From CAZLNO01 sp964561005 (lineage in GTDB: Bacteria > Pseudomonadota > Alphaproteobacteria > Kiloniellales > Rhodovibrionaceae), in contig CAZLNO010000011.1 in assembly GCA_964561005.1 (NCBI GenBank), forward strand, positions 1 to 56,709: a stretch of 56,709 bases of DNA. The letters are read 5' to 3'. Shown in pieces: positions 8,292 to 16,669 of this stretch; position 1 is the stretch's first letter, and each line of letters begins with the position of its first letter. Made by a program: the position numbers and the translations under genes. The notes below the pieces were generated by a model. The model made no database searches. It saw nothing but the letters and a program-made list of their open reading frames with translations, and was not told the origin of the DNA.

Positions 8292-10918
8292 GCGACCGCA
8301 AGCCGGCATATCCCCGGTTCGGCGGCGACGTCCTGGGCGCCGGCGACCCCGGCGCCCTGGAACGGCTGTTCCCCGGCTGGTCAGGCCCGCCGGGGGGCGA
8401 CGGTCCGGGCCGGCCGGCCTCGGCCGAGCCGGACCCGGCCGCGCTCGCCTTGCTGCGCCAGGCCTATCGCGACCGCGGCCACCTGGCCGCCGCCGTCGAT
8501 CCCCTGGCCGAAGGGCCGCCCGCGGCGGTGCCGGACCTCGACCCGAGCCACCACGGCCTCGATCCGGCGGCGGTGGCCGAGGTAACGGCCCGACTGCGCC
8601 GTACCTGGTGCGGGCCGATCGGCTACGAGATCGCGCAGGTCAACGACCCGGCCCGCCGGCGGTGGCTCACGGAGCAGGCGGAGGCGGCGTCGGTCGGCGC
8701 GCTGGACGACACCGGCCGGCTGGCGGCGCTGACGCTGTTGGCGCGGGCTGAAGCCTTCGAGTCCTTCATGCGGGCCCGCTTTCCCGGCGCCAAGACCTTC
8801 GGCCTGAGCGGCATCGAGGGCTATCTGGTGGCCGTGGAGACCCTGCTCCACGAGGCCGCCGCCGAGGGCGCCGGGCACGTCGTGATCGGCGGCATGCACC
8901 GGGGACGGCTGAACCTCATGGCGAACATCGCGGGCAAGCCGCTGACCGCCCTGCTCGCGGAGGTGAAGGGCGCCTCGCCGCTTCCCGCGGACCTCGACGC
9001 GGCCGGCGACGTGCCCTACCACCTCGGCCACGACGGCCAGCGGGAGATCGGTGGCCGGCGGCTGAAGGTGTCGGTGGCGCCCCACCCCTCGCACCTGGAG
9101 GTCGTGGCGCCGGTGGCGCTGGGCCGCTGCCGCGCGCTGCAGCGCCGCGCCGGCGGGCGGCGCAGGGTGCGCAGCCTGCTGCTGCACACCGACGCCAGCT
9201 TCGCCGGGCAGGGCGTCGTGGCGGAGACGCTGCAGCTATCGGGGCTGCCGCCCTTCGAGGTCGGGGGCACGGTTCACGTCGTCGTCAACAACCAGGTCGG
9301 CTTCACCACCGATCCCGAGGAAGCCCGCACCGCCCGCCGCTGCACCGACATCGCCCGGCTCATCGAGGCGCCGGTCCTGCACGTCAACGCCGACGACCCG
9401 GAGGCGCTGGTGCGCGCGGCCGTCATCGCCGCCCGCTACCGCGCGCGCTTTGCCGCCGACGTGGTGATCGAGGTGGTCGGTTTCCGCCGGCTGGGCCACA
9501 ACGAGATCGACGAGCCGCGCTTTACCCAGCCCGAGCTCTACCGCCGCATCGACGCGCATCCCGGCGCGCGTTGCCTGTACGCCCGGCGCCTGCGGGACCG
9601 TGGAATTGATACCGAACCGGCCGAGCGTGCCGCCGAGGCCTTCACGCGCGAGCTTGACGAGGCTCTCCAGGCCGCCGGATCCTACCGCGTCAACCGGGCC
9701 GACTGGCTGGGCGGTCCCTGGTCCGGGCTGCGACCGGCCGGCGAGGCCGAGATGCTGGCGCCCGTCGCCACCGGCGTGGCGGAAGACCGGCTGCGCGCGC
9801 TCGGGGCGGCGCTCACGCGGCTCCCCGAGGAGTTCGCCGCGCACGACAAGGTCCGCCGCTTCCTGGCGGCGCGGCGGGAGAGCATCGAGTCCGGCGCGGG
9901 CCTGAACTGGGCGACGGCCGAGGCCCTGGCGCTGGCCAGCCTGCTGGCCGAGGGCACGCCGGTGCGCCTGGGCGGGCAGGACACCCCGCGCGGCGCCTTC
10001 ACCCAGCGCCATCTGATCCTGGCGGACCAGGCCACCGGCGCCCGCCGCGGCGTGCTCGACCATCTGAGCGACGAGCAGGCGCCGGCGGAGGTGTTCTCCA
10101 CTCCGCTGACCGAGTACGCCGTCGTCGCCTTCGAGTACGGCCACACCCTGGCCGACCCGCATACCCTGGTGCTCTGGGAGGCGCAGTTCGGCGACTTCCT
10201 GAACATCGCCCAGGCGGTGATGGACCAGTTCGTGGTTTGCGGCGAGGACCGCTGGCTGCGCATGTCCGGCCTGGTGCTGCTGCTGCCCCACGGGCTGGAC
10301 GGCGGCGGGCCGGACCACGCCACGGCGCATCCCGAGCGCCTGCTGGCCGGCTGCGCGCGGGGCAACATGCAGGTCGCCAATCCGTCGACGCCGGCCAACT
10401 ACTTCCACCTGCTGCGCCGCCAGATGCGCCGGCCCTTCCGCAAGCCGCTGGCGGTTCTGGCGCCGAAGATGCTGCTGCGCCACCGCGCCTGCGTGTCGGC
10501 GCTGGCGGAGATGGGCGAGGGGACCGGCTTCCGCCCGGTGATCGGCGAGGATTCCCCGGCGAAGGCGCGGCGGGTCGTGCTGTGCACCGGCAAGATGTTC
10601 TACGAACTCGAGGCGGCGCGGCGGGACCGCGGCTTGGCGGAGTCGGTGGCCCTGCTGCGCCTGGAGCAGCTCTATCCCTTTCCCGCCGACGACCTCGCCG
10701 CCGCGCTCGCCGGCCACCCGGATGCCGAGCTGGTCTGGTGCCAGGAGGAGCCGGCGAACATGGGCTGTCACGACTTCGTCAAGCCGCGGATCGAGGCGGC
10801 CGCCGGCCGGCCTTTGCGCTATGCGGGCCGGCCGGCCGCGCCCACGCCGGCCACCGGCATCGCCGCCCGCCACCAGCAAGAGCAGGCGGCGGTGCTGCGG
10901 GCGGCATTGAAGGCATAG
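8288..10918 (+). CDS. 2-oxoglutarate dehydrogenase E1 (SucA)-like thiamine-diphosphate enzyme, diverged paralogue
   Basis: The 876-residue protein aligns along nearly all of E1o. Visible are KTFGLSGIEG, GGMHRGRLNLMANIAGKP (about 195-215), FAGQGVVAET, VNNQVGFTTDPEEARTARR, GHNEIDEPRFTQPELYR, and LSDEQAPAEVFSTPLTEYAV in the transketolase domain. Differences from housekeeping SucA are clear. The N terminus is about 60-100 residues shorter. The thiamine-diphosphate motif reads HTDASFAGQG where E1o has HGDAAFAGQG, and the usual GPEHSSAR loop is GPDHATAH. No E2 or E3 gene is adjacent. The GTG start at 8288 overlaps the SDR stop. It may act on another 2-oxo acid, possibly as a stand-alone decarboxylase. 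Confidence 0.85.
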   Translation: MSDRKPAYPRFGGDVLGAGDPGALERLFPGWSGPPGGDGPGRPASAEPDPAALALLRQAYRDRGHLAAAVDPLAEGPPAAVPDLDPSHHGLDPAAVAEVTARLRRTWCGPIGYEIAQVNDPARRRWLTEQAEAASVGALDDTGRLAALTLLARAEAFESFMRARFPGAKTFGLSGIEGYLVAVETLLHEAAAEGAGHVVIGGMHRGRLNLMANIAGKPLTALLAEVKGASPLPADLDAAGDVPYHLGHDGQREIGGRRLKVSVAPHPSHLEVVAPVALGRCRALQRRAGGRRRVRSLLLHTDASFAGQGVVAETLQLSGLPPFEVGGTVHVVVNNQVGFTTDPEEARTARRCTDIARLIEAPVLHVNADDPEALVRAAVIAARYRARFAADVVIEVVGFRRLGHNEIDEPRFTQPELYRRIDAHPGARCLYARRLRDRGIDTEPAERAAEAFTRELDEALQAAGSYRVNRADWLGGPWSGLRPAGEAEMLAPVATGVAEDRLRALGAALTRLPEEFAAHDKVRRFLAARRESIESGAGLNWATAEALALASLLAEGTPVRLGGQDTPRGAFTQRHLILADQATGARRGVLDHLSDEQAPAEVFSTPLTEYAVVAFEYGHTLADPHTLVLWEAQFGDFLNIAQAVMDQFVVCGEDRWLRMSGLVLLLPHGLDGGGPDHATAHPERLLAGCARGNMQVANPSTPANYFHLLRRQMRRPFRKPLAVLAPKMLLRHRACVSALAEMGEGTGFRPVIGEDSPAKARRVVLCTGKMFYELEAARRDRGLAESVALLRLEQLYPFPADDLAAALAGHPDAELVWCQEEPANMGCHDFVKPRIEAAAGRPLRYAGRPAAPTPATGIAARHQQEQAAVLRAALKA

Positions 10919-10965
10919 CCGGCGGTCGCGACGCCGGCCACCACAACCACCGAGGAGACACCGTC

Positions 10966-11616
10966 ATGACCGTCGGCGACGACATCCTGGAAGGCCTGCG
11001 CGAGATCGCCACGAGCACCCTCGCCAACGCCCTGGACGACCTCGGCATTGAGGGGGTGATCCAAGGGTTGCCGGCGGTCGGCCCGGGGCTGCGCTGCGTC
11101 GGGCGGGCTGTCACCGCGCGCGAGATCACCGGGCCGAAGGCCAGCTTCCCCGCCGAGGATTTCAAGGTCGGCCATATCATCGACGCCGCTGGGGCAGGCG
11201 ATGTCGTGGTGATCGACAACGCCGGCCACCCGGTCTCCACCTGGGGCGGCATGGCGTCCTACGCGGCGCGGGCGAAGGGCGTGGCCGGCCTGCTGGTGGA
11301 CGGCGGCGTGCGCGACCGCGAGGAGATCCTGGAATTCGGCTTTCCGGTGTTCGCTCGGCACATGGTCCCCACCCCCGGCCGCGGCCGCATCCGGGTGGAG
11401 AGCATCGGGGAGACGGTCTGCGTCGGCGGCATCCGGGTGCGCCCCGGCGACGTTATTGTCGCGGACGGCACCGGCGCCGTGTGCCTGCCCCAGGAACACG
11501 CCGGCGCGGCGGCGGCGCTGGCCGCCCGCTTCGCGGCGGACGATGCCCGGGCGATGGAAGAAATGGACAAGGGCCTGTCGTTCCGTGAGGCTTTGGCGAA
11601 GTTCAAGCGCATCTAA
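10966..11616 (+). CDS. RraA/LigK-type aldolase family protein (4-hydroxy-4-methyl-2-oxoglutarate aldolase-like)
   Basis: The 216-residue protein has the RraA fold of class II HMG/CHA aldolases. Those enzymes cleave 4-hydroxy-4-methyl- or 4-carboxy-4-hydroxy-2-oxoadipate to pyruvate plus pyruvate or oxaloacetate and can decarboxylate oxaloacetate. Conserved parts are STLANALDDLGI at the N terminus, STWGGMASYAARAKGVAGLL and the metal/substrate motif DGGVRDREEI. The start ATG at 10966 follows CGAGGAGA. It lies 47 bp after the E1-like gene, so the SDR, E1-like and aldolase genes form one plus-strand unit. RraA-type RNase E regulators share the fold, but the catabolic context favours an aldolase. 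Confidence 0.85.
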   Translation: MTVGDDILEGLREIATSTLANALDDLGIEGVIQGLPAVGPGLRCVGRAVTAREITGPKASFPAEDFKVGHIIDAAGAGDVVVIDNAGHPVSTWGGMASYAARAKGVAGLLVDGGVRDREEILEFGFPVFARHMVPTPGRGRIRVESIGETVCVGGIRVRPGDVIVADGTGAVCLPQEHAGAAAALAARFAADDARAMEEMDKGLSFREALAKFKRI

Positions 11617-11683
11617 AGGCCGACCGGGTCGGGGCCGTGGCCTTGCCATCTCGATGGCGGATCCGAAGTTCGCGGGCTAAGGG

Positions 11684-11841
11684 TTGAGGCGCATCCTCAA
11701 CTTCTATCATCCGGGCAAGACGCCGGCCTGGATGGTGTTCACCATGCCCTTCCTGCAGCTCGGCAACTTCCAGGTCTCGCGCCACGCGCACGACGGTCCC
11801 GGCGACCGAGGTCTACACCTCGATCGACCGCGGCACTATCC
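11684..11841 (+). other. Unassigned fragment between RraA-like gene and integrase relic
   Basis: A readable stretch, LRRILNFYHPGKTPAWMVF followed by TMPFLQLGNFQVSRHAHDG, looks protein-like on the plus strand. It has no clear start, runs out of frame into the integrase relic near 11840, and I do not recognise its family. It is probably another truncated gene joined to the integrase remnant. Confidence 0.3.
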
Positions 11842-12246
11842 GTGGCGGCCGATCGCGACGAAATCGGCGTATCGCCTTTCGCCGACCTGAAGCCGCCAGC
11901 CCGGAGGGAACAGCGGCAGCGCCTGCTCAGCCATGCCGAGATCAAGCTGCCGTGGCGCGTGTGCGACGACGAGGGTTTCCCCTGGGGCGCAATGCGCAAG
12001 GTGATGCCGCTGACCGGCGCACGCGATGAGTCCGTGTTCACGACGACCGATGGGCATCGCCCCGTGTCGGGCTTCTCCAAGACGGCGACGCGCATCCGCA
12101 ACGCGTTCGACACGGCGGCCAAGAAAGCGGGCGTCCAGCTCGAGGCGGATTTTCGCTGGCATGATCTGCGTCGTACCGTGCGCTCCGAGTCGGCCCGCCT
12201 CGGGGTGTGGATCGCCATGGGGCCACGACGCCGACAGGCGTCTTAA
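11842..12246 (+). pseudogene. Tyrosine recombinase (phage-type integrase) relic with core deletion
   Basis: Codons read PFADLKPPARREQRQRLLS and WGAMRKVMPLTGARDE, which carries the first catalytic Arg (TGAR). They then jump directly to SVFTTTDGHRPVSGFSKT and WHDLRRTV (HxLR, second catalytic box). Integrases of this group have about 60-100 residues between these blocks, so the segment with the beta-hairpin Lys is deleted. After LRRTVRSESARLGV the sequence degenerates, losing the His/Trp box and nucleophilic Tyr. It cannot be active. It marks a former integrated element between the RraA-like gene and mlrC. Confidence 0.75.
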
Positions 12247-12329
12247 TGTACTGAGATGAAAACATCCCTGGGGGGCGCGGCAGTGACTATTCGCAGCGGT
12301 GGAACGCGGTTTGCCCGCCGCGCGCCGCA

Positions 12330-13838
12330 TCAGCGCCCATTGTCCCCGAACACCGGCCCCAGCGGCGAAAGCGCCACGCCTGAGCGCAGGTTGCGATAGG
12401 GGAGGGACCCGATATCGGCGGTCACGGGGCCCGGCGCCTTCACCACCAGGACCTCGGTGGCCATCGGCTGAAAGTCGGCGCGGAAGTGCACGGAGCTCTT
12501 GACCACCAGAATGCGCAGCTGTTCGGGCTCGATGCCGATATGACGAAGAATCGCCTGATCGGCCACCTGTGTCTTGCGCGTGGTGACCAGCACCCGCACC
12601 CCATCGATACGGAGCAACGCGCTGTCGCCCAGGTTGATGGGGTTGCCGCCAAACATGGGGCCGGTGGCGGTAAGCTTGCCGTCGCTCAGGCGCTCGACCT
12701 CGAATCGGCCGGCGACCGGGGTGACGCCAGGATGCGCCGTCCCGGCGCCCAGGCTGAGGTCCAGCTCCGCGCCGACGCCCGCCTCGTGCGCGGCGCGAGC
12801 GGCCTCGGGGTCCTTGAGGATGGCGAACACGGCGTTCTCCGCGCGCTGCTCGATCAGCGCGTGCAGGATGCCGGTGGTATCGGCCTCGCCGCCGCCACCG
12901 GGGTTGTCCTGGGTGTCCGCCAGGATGTAGGGGCCGGGCCTGTCCGCCTGCATGGCGTGGCGCACCGCGTCCTCGGGCGACCACAGGTTGCCGGCGAAGT
13001 CGCCGCGCGCGGCCTCGACCGCCTGGCAAAGCGTCTCGAACACGCCGTCCACCCGCGCCGGATCGCCGCCCGAGACCGCCAGTGCCGGCCCGCTTTCGTG
13101 GATGTCGGCCAGGGCGAAGCCGGGGCAGAAAGCGACCGTGACGTCCTCGTCCCCGGCCAGGTCGTCGATCCGCGCGCGCAGCGAGCGCCCCGGCTCGATC
13201 AGGGTGCATTGCCAGTTCAGCGCGATCAGAAAGGGAAACTTGTGAAAGCGGACGTGCCAGGGCCGTCCGCCCTCGATCCGCCGCAGCAGGGCTCGCATCG
13301 CCCGTGCGCCCGTTTCCGGCATGTCGATGTGCGGGTAGTGGCGGTAGGAATCGAGCAGGTCCGCCTCCCGGACCATGCGCTCGGTGACGTTCGCGTGCAG
13401 GTCCAGGCTGGCCGCGATCGGGACCGCGCCCACCCGCTCCCGGACACGGCCGAGCAGCTCGCCCTCCGCGTCCTCGAAGTCCTCGGTGACCGCCGCGCCG
13501 TGGAGATCCAGGTAGACGCCGTCGAGCGGGCCCGCGGCGAGCGCGGCGTCGAGCTCCTCCAGGAGCATCGCGCTGATCCGCGCGAAGGCGTCGCGGGTGA
13601 CGTAGCTGGCCGGCGTGGCCATGCACCACGACAGCGGGACCAGGGTGTGCCCCGCCGCCCGCCCCGCGCCGATAGCGCCGGCGATGGGCGTGCTGGTGTC
13701 CGCGACGTTTTCGAACACCTGCTCACCCCGCCCCAGCGGCGGCCAGCCGCCGGGCACCAGGAACTCCTCGAAACCGGTCCGGACGGGCGCGAAGGTGTTG
13801 GTTTCGTGCTGGAAACCGCCGACGGCGATACGGGCCAT
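12330..13838 (-). CDS. M81 family metallopeptidase (MlrC-like)
   Basis: The 502-residue protein begins MARIAVGGFQHETNTFAP, the hallmark of MlrC/M81 proteins, named after a microcystin-linearising cluster. Further family motifs are DGVYLDLHGAAVTEDF, ASLDLHANVTERMV (Asp/His metal ligands) and DTQDNPGGGGEADTTG. The C-terminal MlrC domain (about 300-490) contains GGNPINLGDSALLRIDGV. The start at 13836-13838 is clear. It is divergent from the DUF1028 gene. With the nearby peptide-type ABC importer it probably processes an imported peptide or amide. Confidence 0.9.
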   Translation of the reverse strand: MARIAVGGFQHETNTFAPVRTGFEEFLVPGGWPPLGRGEQVFENVADTSTPIAGAIGAGRAAGHTLVPLSWCMATPASYVTRDAFARISAMLLEELDAALAAGPLDGVYLDLHGAAVTEDFEDAEGELLGRVRERVGAVPIAASLDLHANVTERMVREADLLDSYRHYPHIDMPETGARAMRALLRRIEGGRPWHVRFHKFPFLIALNWQCTLIEPGRSLRARIDDLAGDEDVTVAFCPGFALADIHESGPALAVSGGDPARVDGVFETLCQAVEAARGDFAGNLWSPEDAVRHAMQADRPGPYILADTQDNPGGGGEADTTGILHALIEQRAENAVFAILKDPEAARAAHEAGVGAELDLSLGAGTAHPGVTPVAGRFEVERLSDGKLTATGPMFGGNPINLGDSALLRIDGVRVLVTTRKTQVADQAILRHIGIEPEQLRILVVKSSVHFRADFQPMATEVLVVKAPGPVTADIGSLPYRNLRSGVALSPLGPVFGDNGR

Positions 13839-14022
13839 GGACCTCTTCCCTTATCCTTGCAGTGATCGCGATAGCCTCGAGCGCGCCATCCTGGAACGGG
13901 ATGGCGGCCGGTGCATCCCCTTTTATGCATTCCGCGGTCCATCCCACGTGGTCTCCGAAGGGCTTGCCCGACCGCCGGCGTGCGGTTTCAATGCCGGTGT
14001 GCATCCATCTGGAGGCTTCGGC

Positions 14023-14769
14023 ATGACGTGGTCCATCATCGCGCGCGACCCGGCCAGCGGCGCCCTCGGCGTCGCGGTCACCAGCTACTTCTTCGCGGTG
14101 GGGGCGATCATCCCCCATGTCGCGCCCGCCGTCGGGGCGGTCGCCACCCAGGCCGTGGTGAACCGGGAGTTCGGCACGCGCGGGCTGGCGCTTCTGCGCG
14201 AGGGCGACGATCCGGAGGCGATACTCCGGAGGCTCACGGAGGCCGATCCGGGCCGTGCGGTGCGCCAGGTGCATCTGCTGGACGCCCAGGGCCGCGCGGC
14301 CGCCTACACCGGCGAGCGCTGCCCGGACTGGGCGGGACGCCAGGCGGGCGACGGCGTCAGCGTGGCCGGGAACACCCTGGCCGGGGAGGATGTCGTCGCG
14401 GCCAGCCTGGAGGAATTCCAGCAGGCGGCGGACCTGTCGTTCCCGCGCCGCCTGATCGCCGCGCTGGCGGCCGGCGAGGCCGCCGGGGGCGACCGCCGCG
14501 GGCGGCAGTCGGCCGCGCTGCTGGTCCGCGGCCGGCCGGAGGCGCCCGACGTGGACCTGCGGGTGGACGACCATCCCGAGCCGATCCGGGAGCTCGCCAG
14601 GCTGCTGCGGGTCCACGACTACGACTTCATGCCGGTGGCGCAGCACTTCCCGCGCGGCGCCGACCATCCGGGAGCGTACGACGCCGAAACCCTGGCGCAG
14701 GCGCGTGCGCGGCGCACCCGCAACCGGCAGGCCGGCCTGAGCGACAGTCGCGCCACGACCAAGGGCTGA
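14023..14769 (+). CDS. DUF1028 family protein (Ntn-hydrolase-like)
   Basis: The 248-residue protein begins MTWSIIARDPASGALGVAVT and continues FFAVGAIIPHVAPAVGAVAT, the diagnostic N terminus of DUF1028. Members are predicted Ntn-type hydrolases, often beside M81/MlrC or amidohydrolase genes and ABC importers. The DxxPEPIRELARLLRVHDYDF block is also typical. GGAGG at 14011 precedes the ATG at 14023. It lies between mlrC (divergent) and the ABC permease genes (convergent, 14 bp between stops). Function is inferred only at family level. Confidence 0.88.
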   Translation: MTWSIIARDPASGALGVAVTSYFFAVGAIIPHVAPAVGAVATQAVVNREFGTRGLALLREGDDPEAILRRLTEADPGRAVRQVHLLDAQGRAAAYTGERCPDWAGRQAGDGVSVAGNTLAGEDVVAASLEEFQQAADLSFPRRLIAALAAGEAAGGDRRGRQSAALLVRGRPEAPDVDLRVDDHPEPIRELARLLRVHDYDFMPVAQHFPRGADHPGAYDAETLAQARARRTRNRQAGLSDSRATTKG

Positions 14770-14783
14770 ACCGGCCCGGGCCG

Positions 14784-15641
14784 CTACATGCGGCGGCCGT
14801 GGGGGTCCAGGAGGTCGCGCAGGAAGTCGCCCAGGAGATTGAACGCGAGCACCGTGAAGAAGATCGCGAACCCGGGGAACGAGGCGACCCACCAGCTCGA
14901 GGCCAGGTAGCTGCGGCCGAAGGCGATGTCCCAGCCCCACGACAGCGTCGTGCCGGTCACGCCGAAGAAGCTCAGGCCGCTTTCCAGGATCACCATGTAG
15001 CCGACCTGCATCGTGGCGGTGACCAGGACCGGCGCCAGCAGGTTGGGCAGGACGTGGCGCCACATGATGGCCAGGCGCCGGGTTCCCGAGCTCACGGCCG
15101 CCAGCACGTACTGCTCCTCGCGGATGCGCAGCGCGTTGCCCCGGACGATCCGGGCGTGCCAGATCCAGCCCAGTCCGCCCAGCACCAGGATGATGTTGGA
15201 CACCCGCGGCCCCATGATGGCGACCACGAGCAGCGCCATCAGGACGATCGGGATGGCCAGCAGCACGTCGACGAAGCGCATGATCAGGGTGTCGTAGGCG
15301 CCGCCGACATACCCCGCGATCATGCCCAGGCTCACGCCGACCGTCACCGCGATGGCGACCGCGGCGACGGCGGTGCCGAGCGAGACGCGGGCGCCGTGGA
15401 TGATCCGGCTGAGCACGTCGCGGCCGTGGGTGTCCGTGCCCAGCACGTAGCGCCAGTCGCCCCCGTCCAGGAAGGCCGGCGGCAGGTTCCGGTCGGCCAG
15501 GGAAAAGGCCTCCGGGTCGTGCGGCGCCACCCAGGGGGCGAAGGCGACGCAGATGGCGAGCAGCACCACCATCGCCACGGCGAACTGGGCCAGCGGGTTG
15601 CGGCGGAACTCGTGCCAGGCGTGCTGAAGTCCGCTGTCCAT
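14784..15641 (-). CDS. dppC: ABC transporter permease (DppC/OppC type)
   Basis: The 285-residue inner-membrane permease belongs to the peptide/nickel ABC importer family. The N-terminal helix is followed by the GTDTHGRDVLSRIIHGARVSL signature of DppC-type subunits. The cytoplasmic coupling (EAA) loop reads AAVSSGTRRLAIMWRHVLPN. About six membrane helices are apparent. It is the last gene of the minus-strand unit SBP-permease-permease, only 6 bp after the upstream permease stop. Its ATPases are encoded divergently at 18629-20633. Confidence 0.92.
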   Translation of the reverse strand: MDSGLQHAWHEFRRNPLAQFAVAMVVLLAICVAFAPWVAPHDPEAFSLADRNLPPAFLDGGDWRYVLGTDTHGRDVLSRIIHGARVSLGTAVAAVAIAVTVGVSLGMIAGYVGGAYDTLIMRFVDVLLAIPIVLMALLVVAIMGPRVSNIILVLGGLGWIWHARIVRGNALRIREEQYVLAAVSSGTRRLAIMWRHVLPNLLAPVLVTATMQVGYMVILESGLSFFGVTGTTLSWGWDIAFGRSYLASSWWVASFPGFAIFFTVLAFNLLGDFLRDLLDPHGRRM

Positions 15642-15647
15642 GACCGC

Positions 15648-16628
15648 CTACTGTAGCCGGATGCGCGGGTCGAGCCAGACGTAGATCAGGTCGACCACCA
15701 GGTTGATGAACACGAAAAGGAAGGCGATCAGCAGGACTCCCGCCTGGATCACCGGGAAGTCGCGGCGCTGGATCGATTCGATCATCAGCCGCCCCATGCC
15801 CGGCCAGGCGAACACCGTCTCGGTGATCACGGCGCCGCCCAGGAGCGTGCCGACCTCCAAGCCGATGAAGGTGACCACGGAGATCAGCGAGTTGGGCAGG
15901 ACGTGCCGGGCGATCACGGCGCCGAAGCTCATGCCCTTGGCCCGCGCCACCTTGACGTAGGGCCGGCCGAGGTTGTCCATGATGTCGGTCCGCGTGAGCC
16001 GCGTGATCAGCGCCATCAGGAAGGTCCCCAGCGTGATCGCCGGCAGGATGATGTGCCGCGTCCACTCGGCCAGCACGCTCGCGTCGCCCCGCATCAGCGC
16101 GTTCAGCGCCTCGGTGATGAAGGGCCCCCGCCCCATGGACGGCAGCCAGCGCAGTTCCACGGCGAACAGCAGGATCAGCATGACGCCGAGCCAGAAGTTC
16201 GGCGTGGAGACGCCGAACAGCGCCAGGGTATTCGCGCCGTAATCCGCCCAGGTGCGCCGCCAGACCGCGGAGACAACCCCCAGCGCGATCGCCAGCGGCA
16301 CGCAGAGGACCGCGGCGGTGAGCGTCAACTCGATGGTGTCCGGCAGCCGCTCGTAGAGCAGCCCGCTGTTCGCCTGCCCCGTGAACCAGGACGTCCCCAG
16401 ATCGCCGCGCAGCAGGTCGCCCAGGAAGGCCAGGTAGCGCTCGTGGAGCGGCAGGTGCAGGTCGAGCGAGACGCGGACGCGCTCGAAGTCTTCCTGGGTG
16501 GCGTTCTCGCCCACCAGGTTCACCACCGGATCGCCCGGCGCGAGGTTCAGGATCAGAAAGACAAGCGTGGCGGCGCCCCACATGACGAAGACCGCATGCA
16601 GAAGCCGCCACGCGATATACTGTGCCAT
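15648..16628 (-). CDS. dppB: ABC transporter permease (DppB/OppB type)
   Basis: The 326-residue permease has the DppB layout: an N-terminal helix followed by LAPGDPVVNLVGENATQEDF, a large periplasmic loop, LGVSTPNFWLGVMLILLFA, the EAA loop KVARAKGMSFGAVIARHVLPN, and a C-terminal helix ending with VVDLIYVWLDPRIRL. The ATG at 16626-16628 lies 41 bp after the binding-protein stop, so the two are co-transcribed. It forms the translocation pore with the neighbouring DppC-type protein. Confidence 0.92.
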   Translation of the reverse strand: MAQYIAWRLLHAVFVMWGAATLVFLILNLAPGDPVVNLVGENATQEDFERVRVSLDLHLPLHERYLAFLGDLLRGDLGTSWFTGQANSGLLYERLPDTIELTLTAAVLCVPLAIALGVVSAVWRRTWADYGANTLALFGVSTPNFWLGVMLILLFAVELRWLPSMGRGPFITEALNALMRGDASVLAEWTRHIILPAITLGTFLMALITRLTRTDIMDNLGRPYVKVARAKGMSFGAVIARHVLPNSLISVVTFIGLEVGTLLGGAVITETVFAWPGMGRLMIESIQRRDFPVIQAGVLLIAFLFVFINLVVDLIYVWLDPRIRLQ

Positions 16629-16669
16629 TCAGGCCGCCTTCGAGCTTTGCGGGTCTCTCGTTTCCGCGG

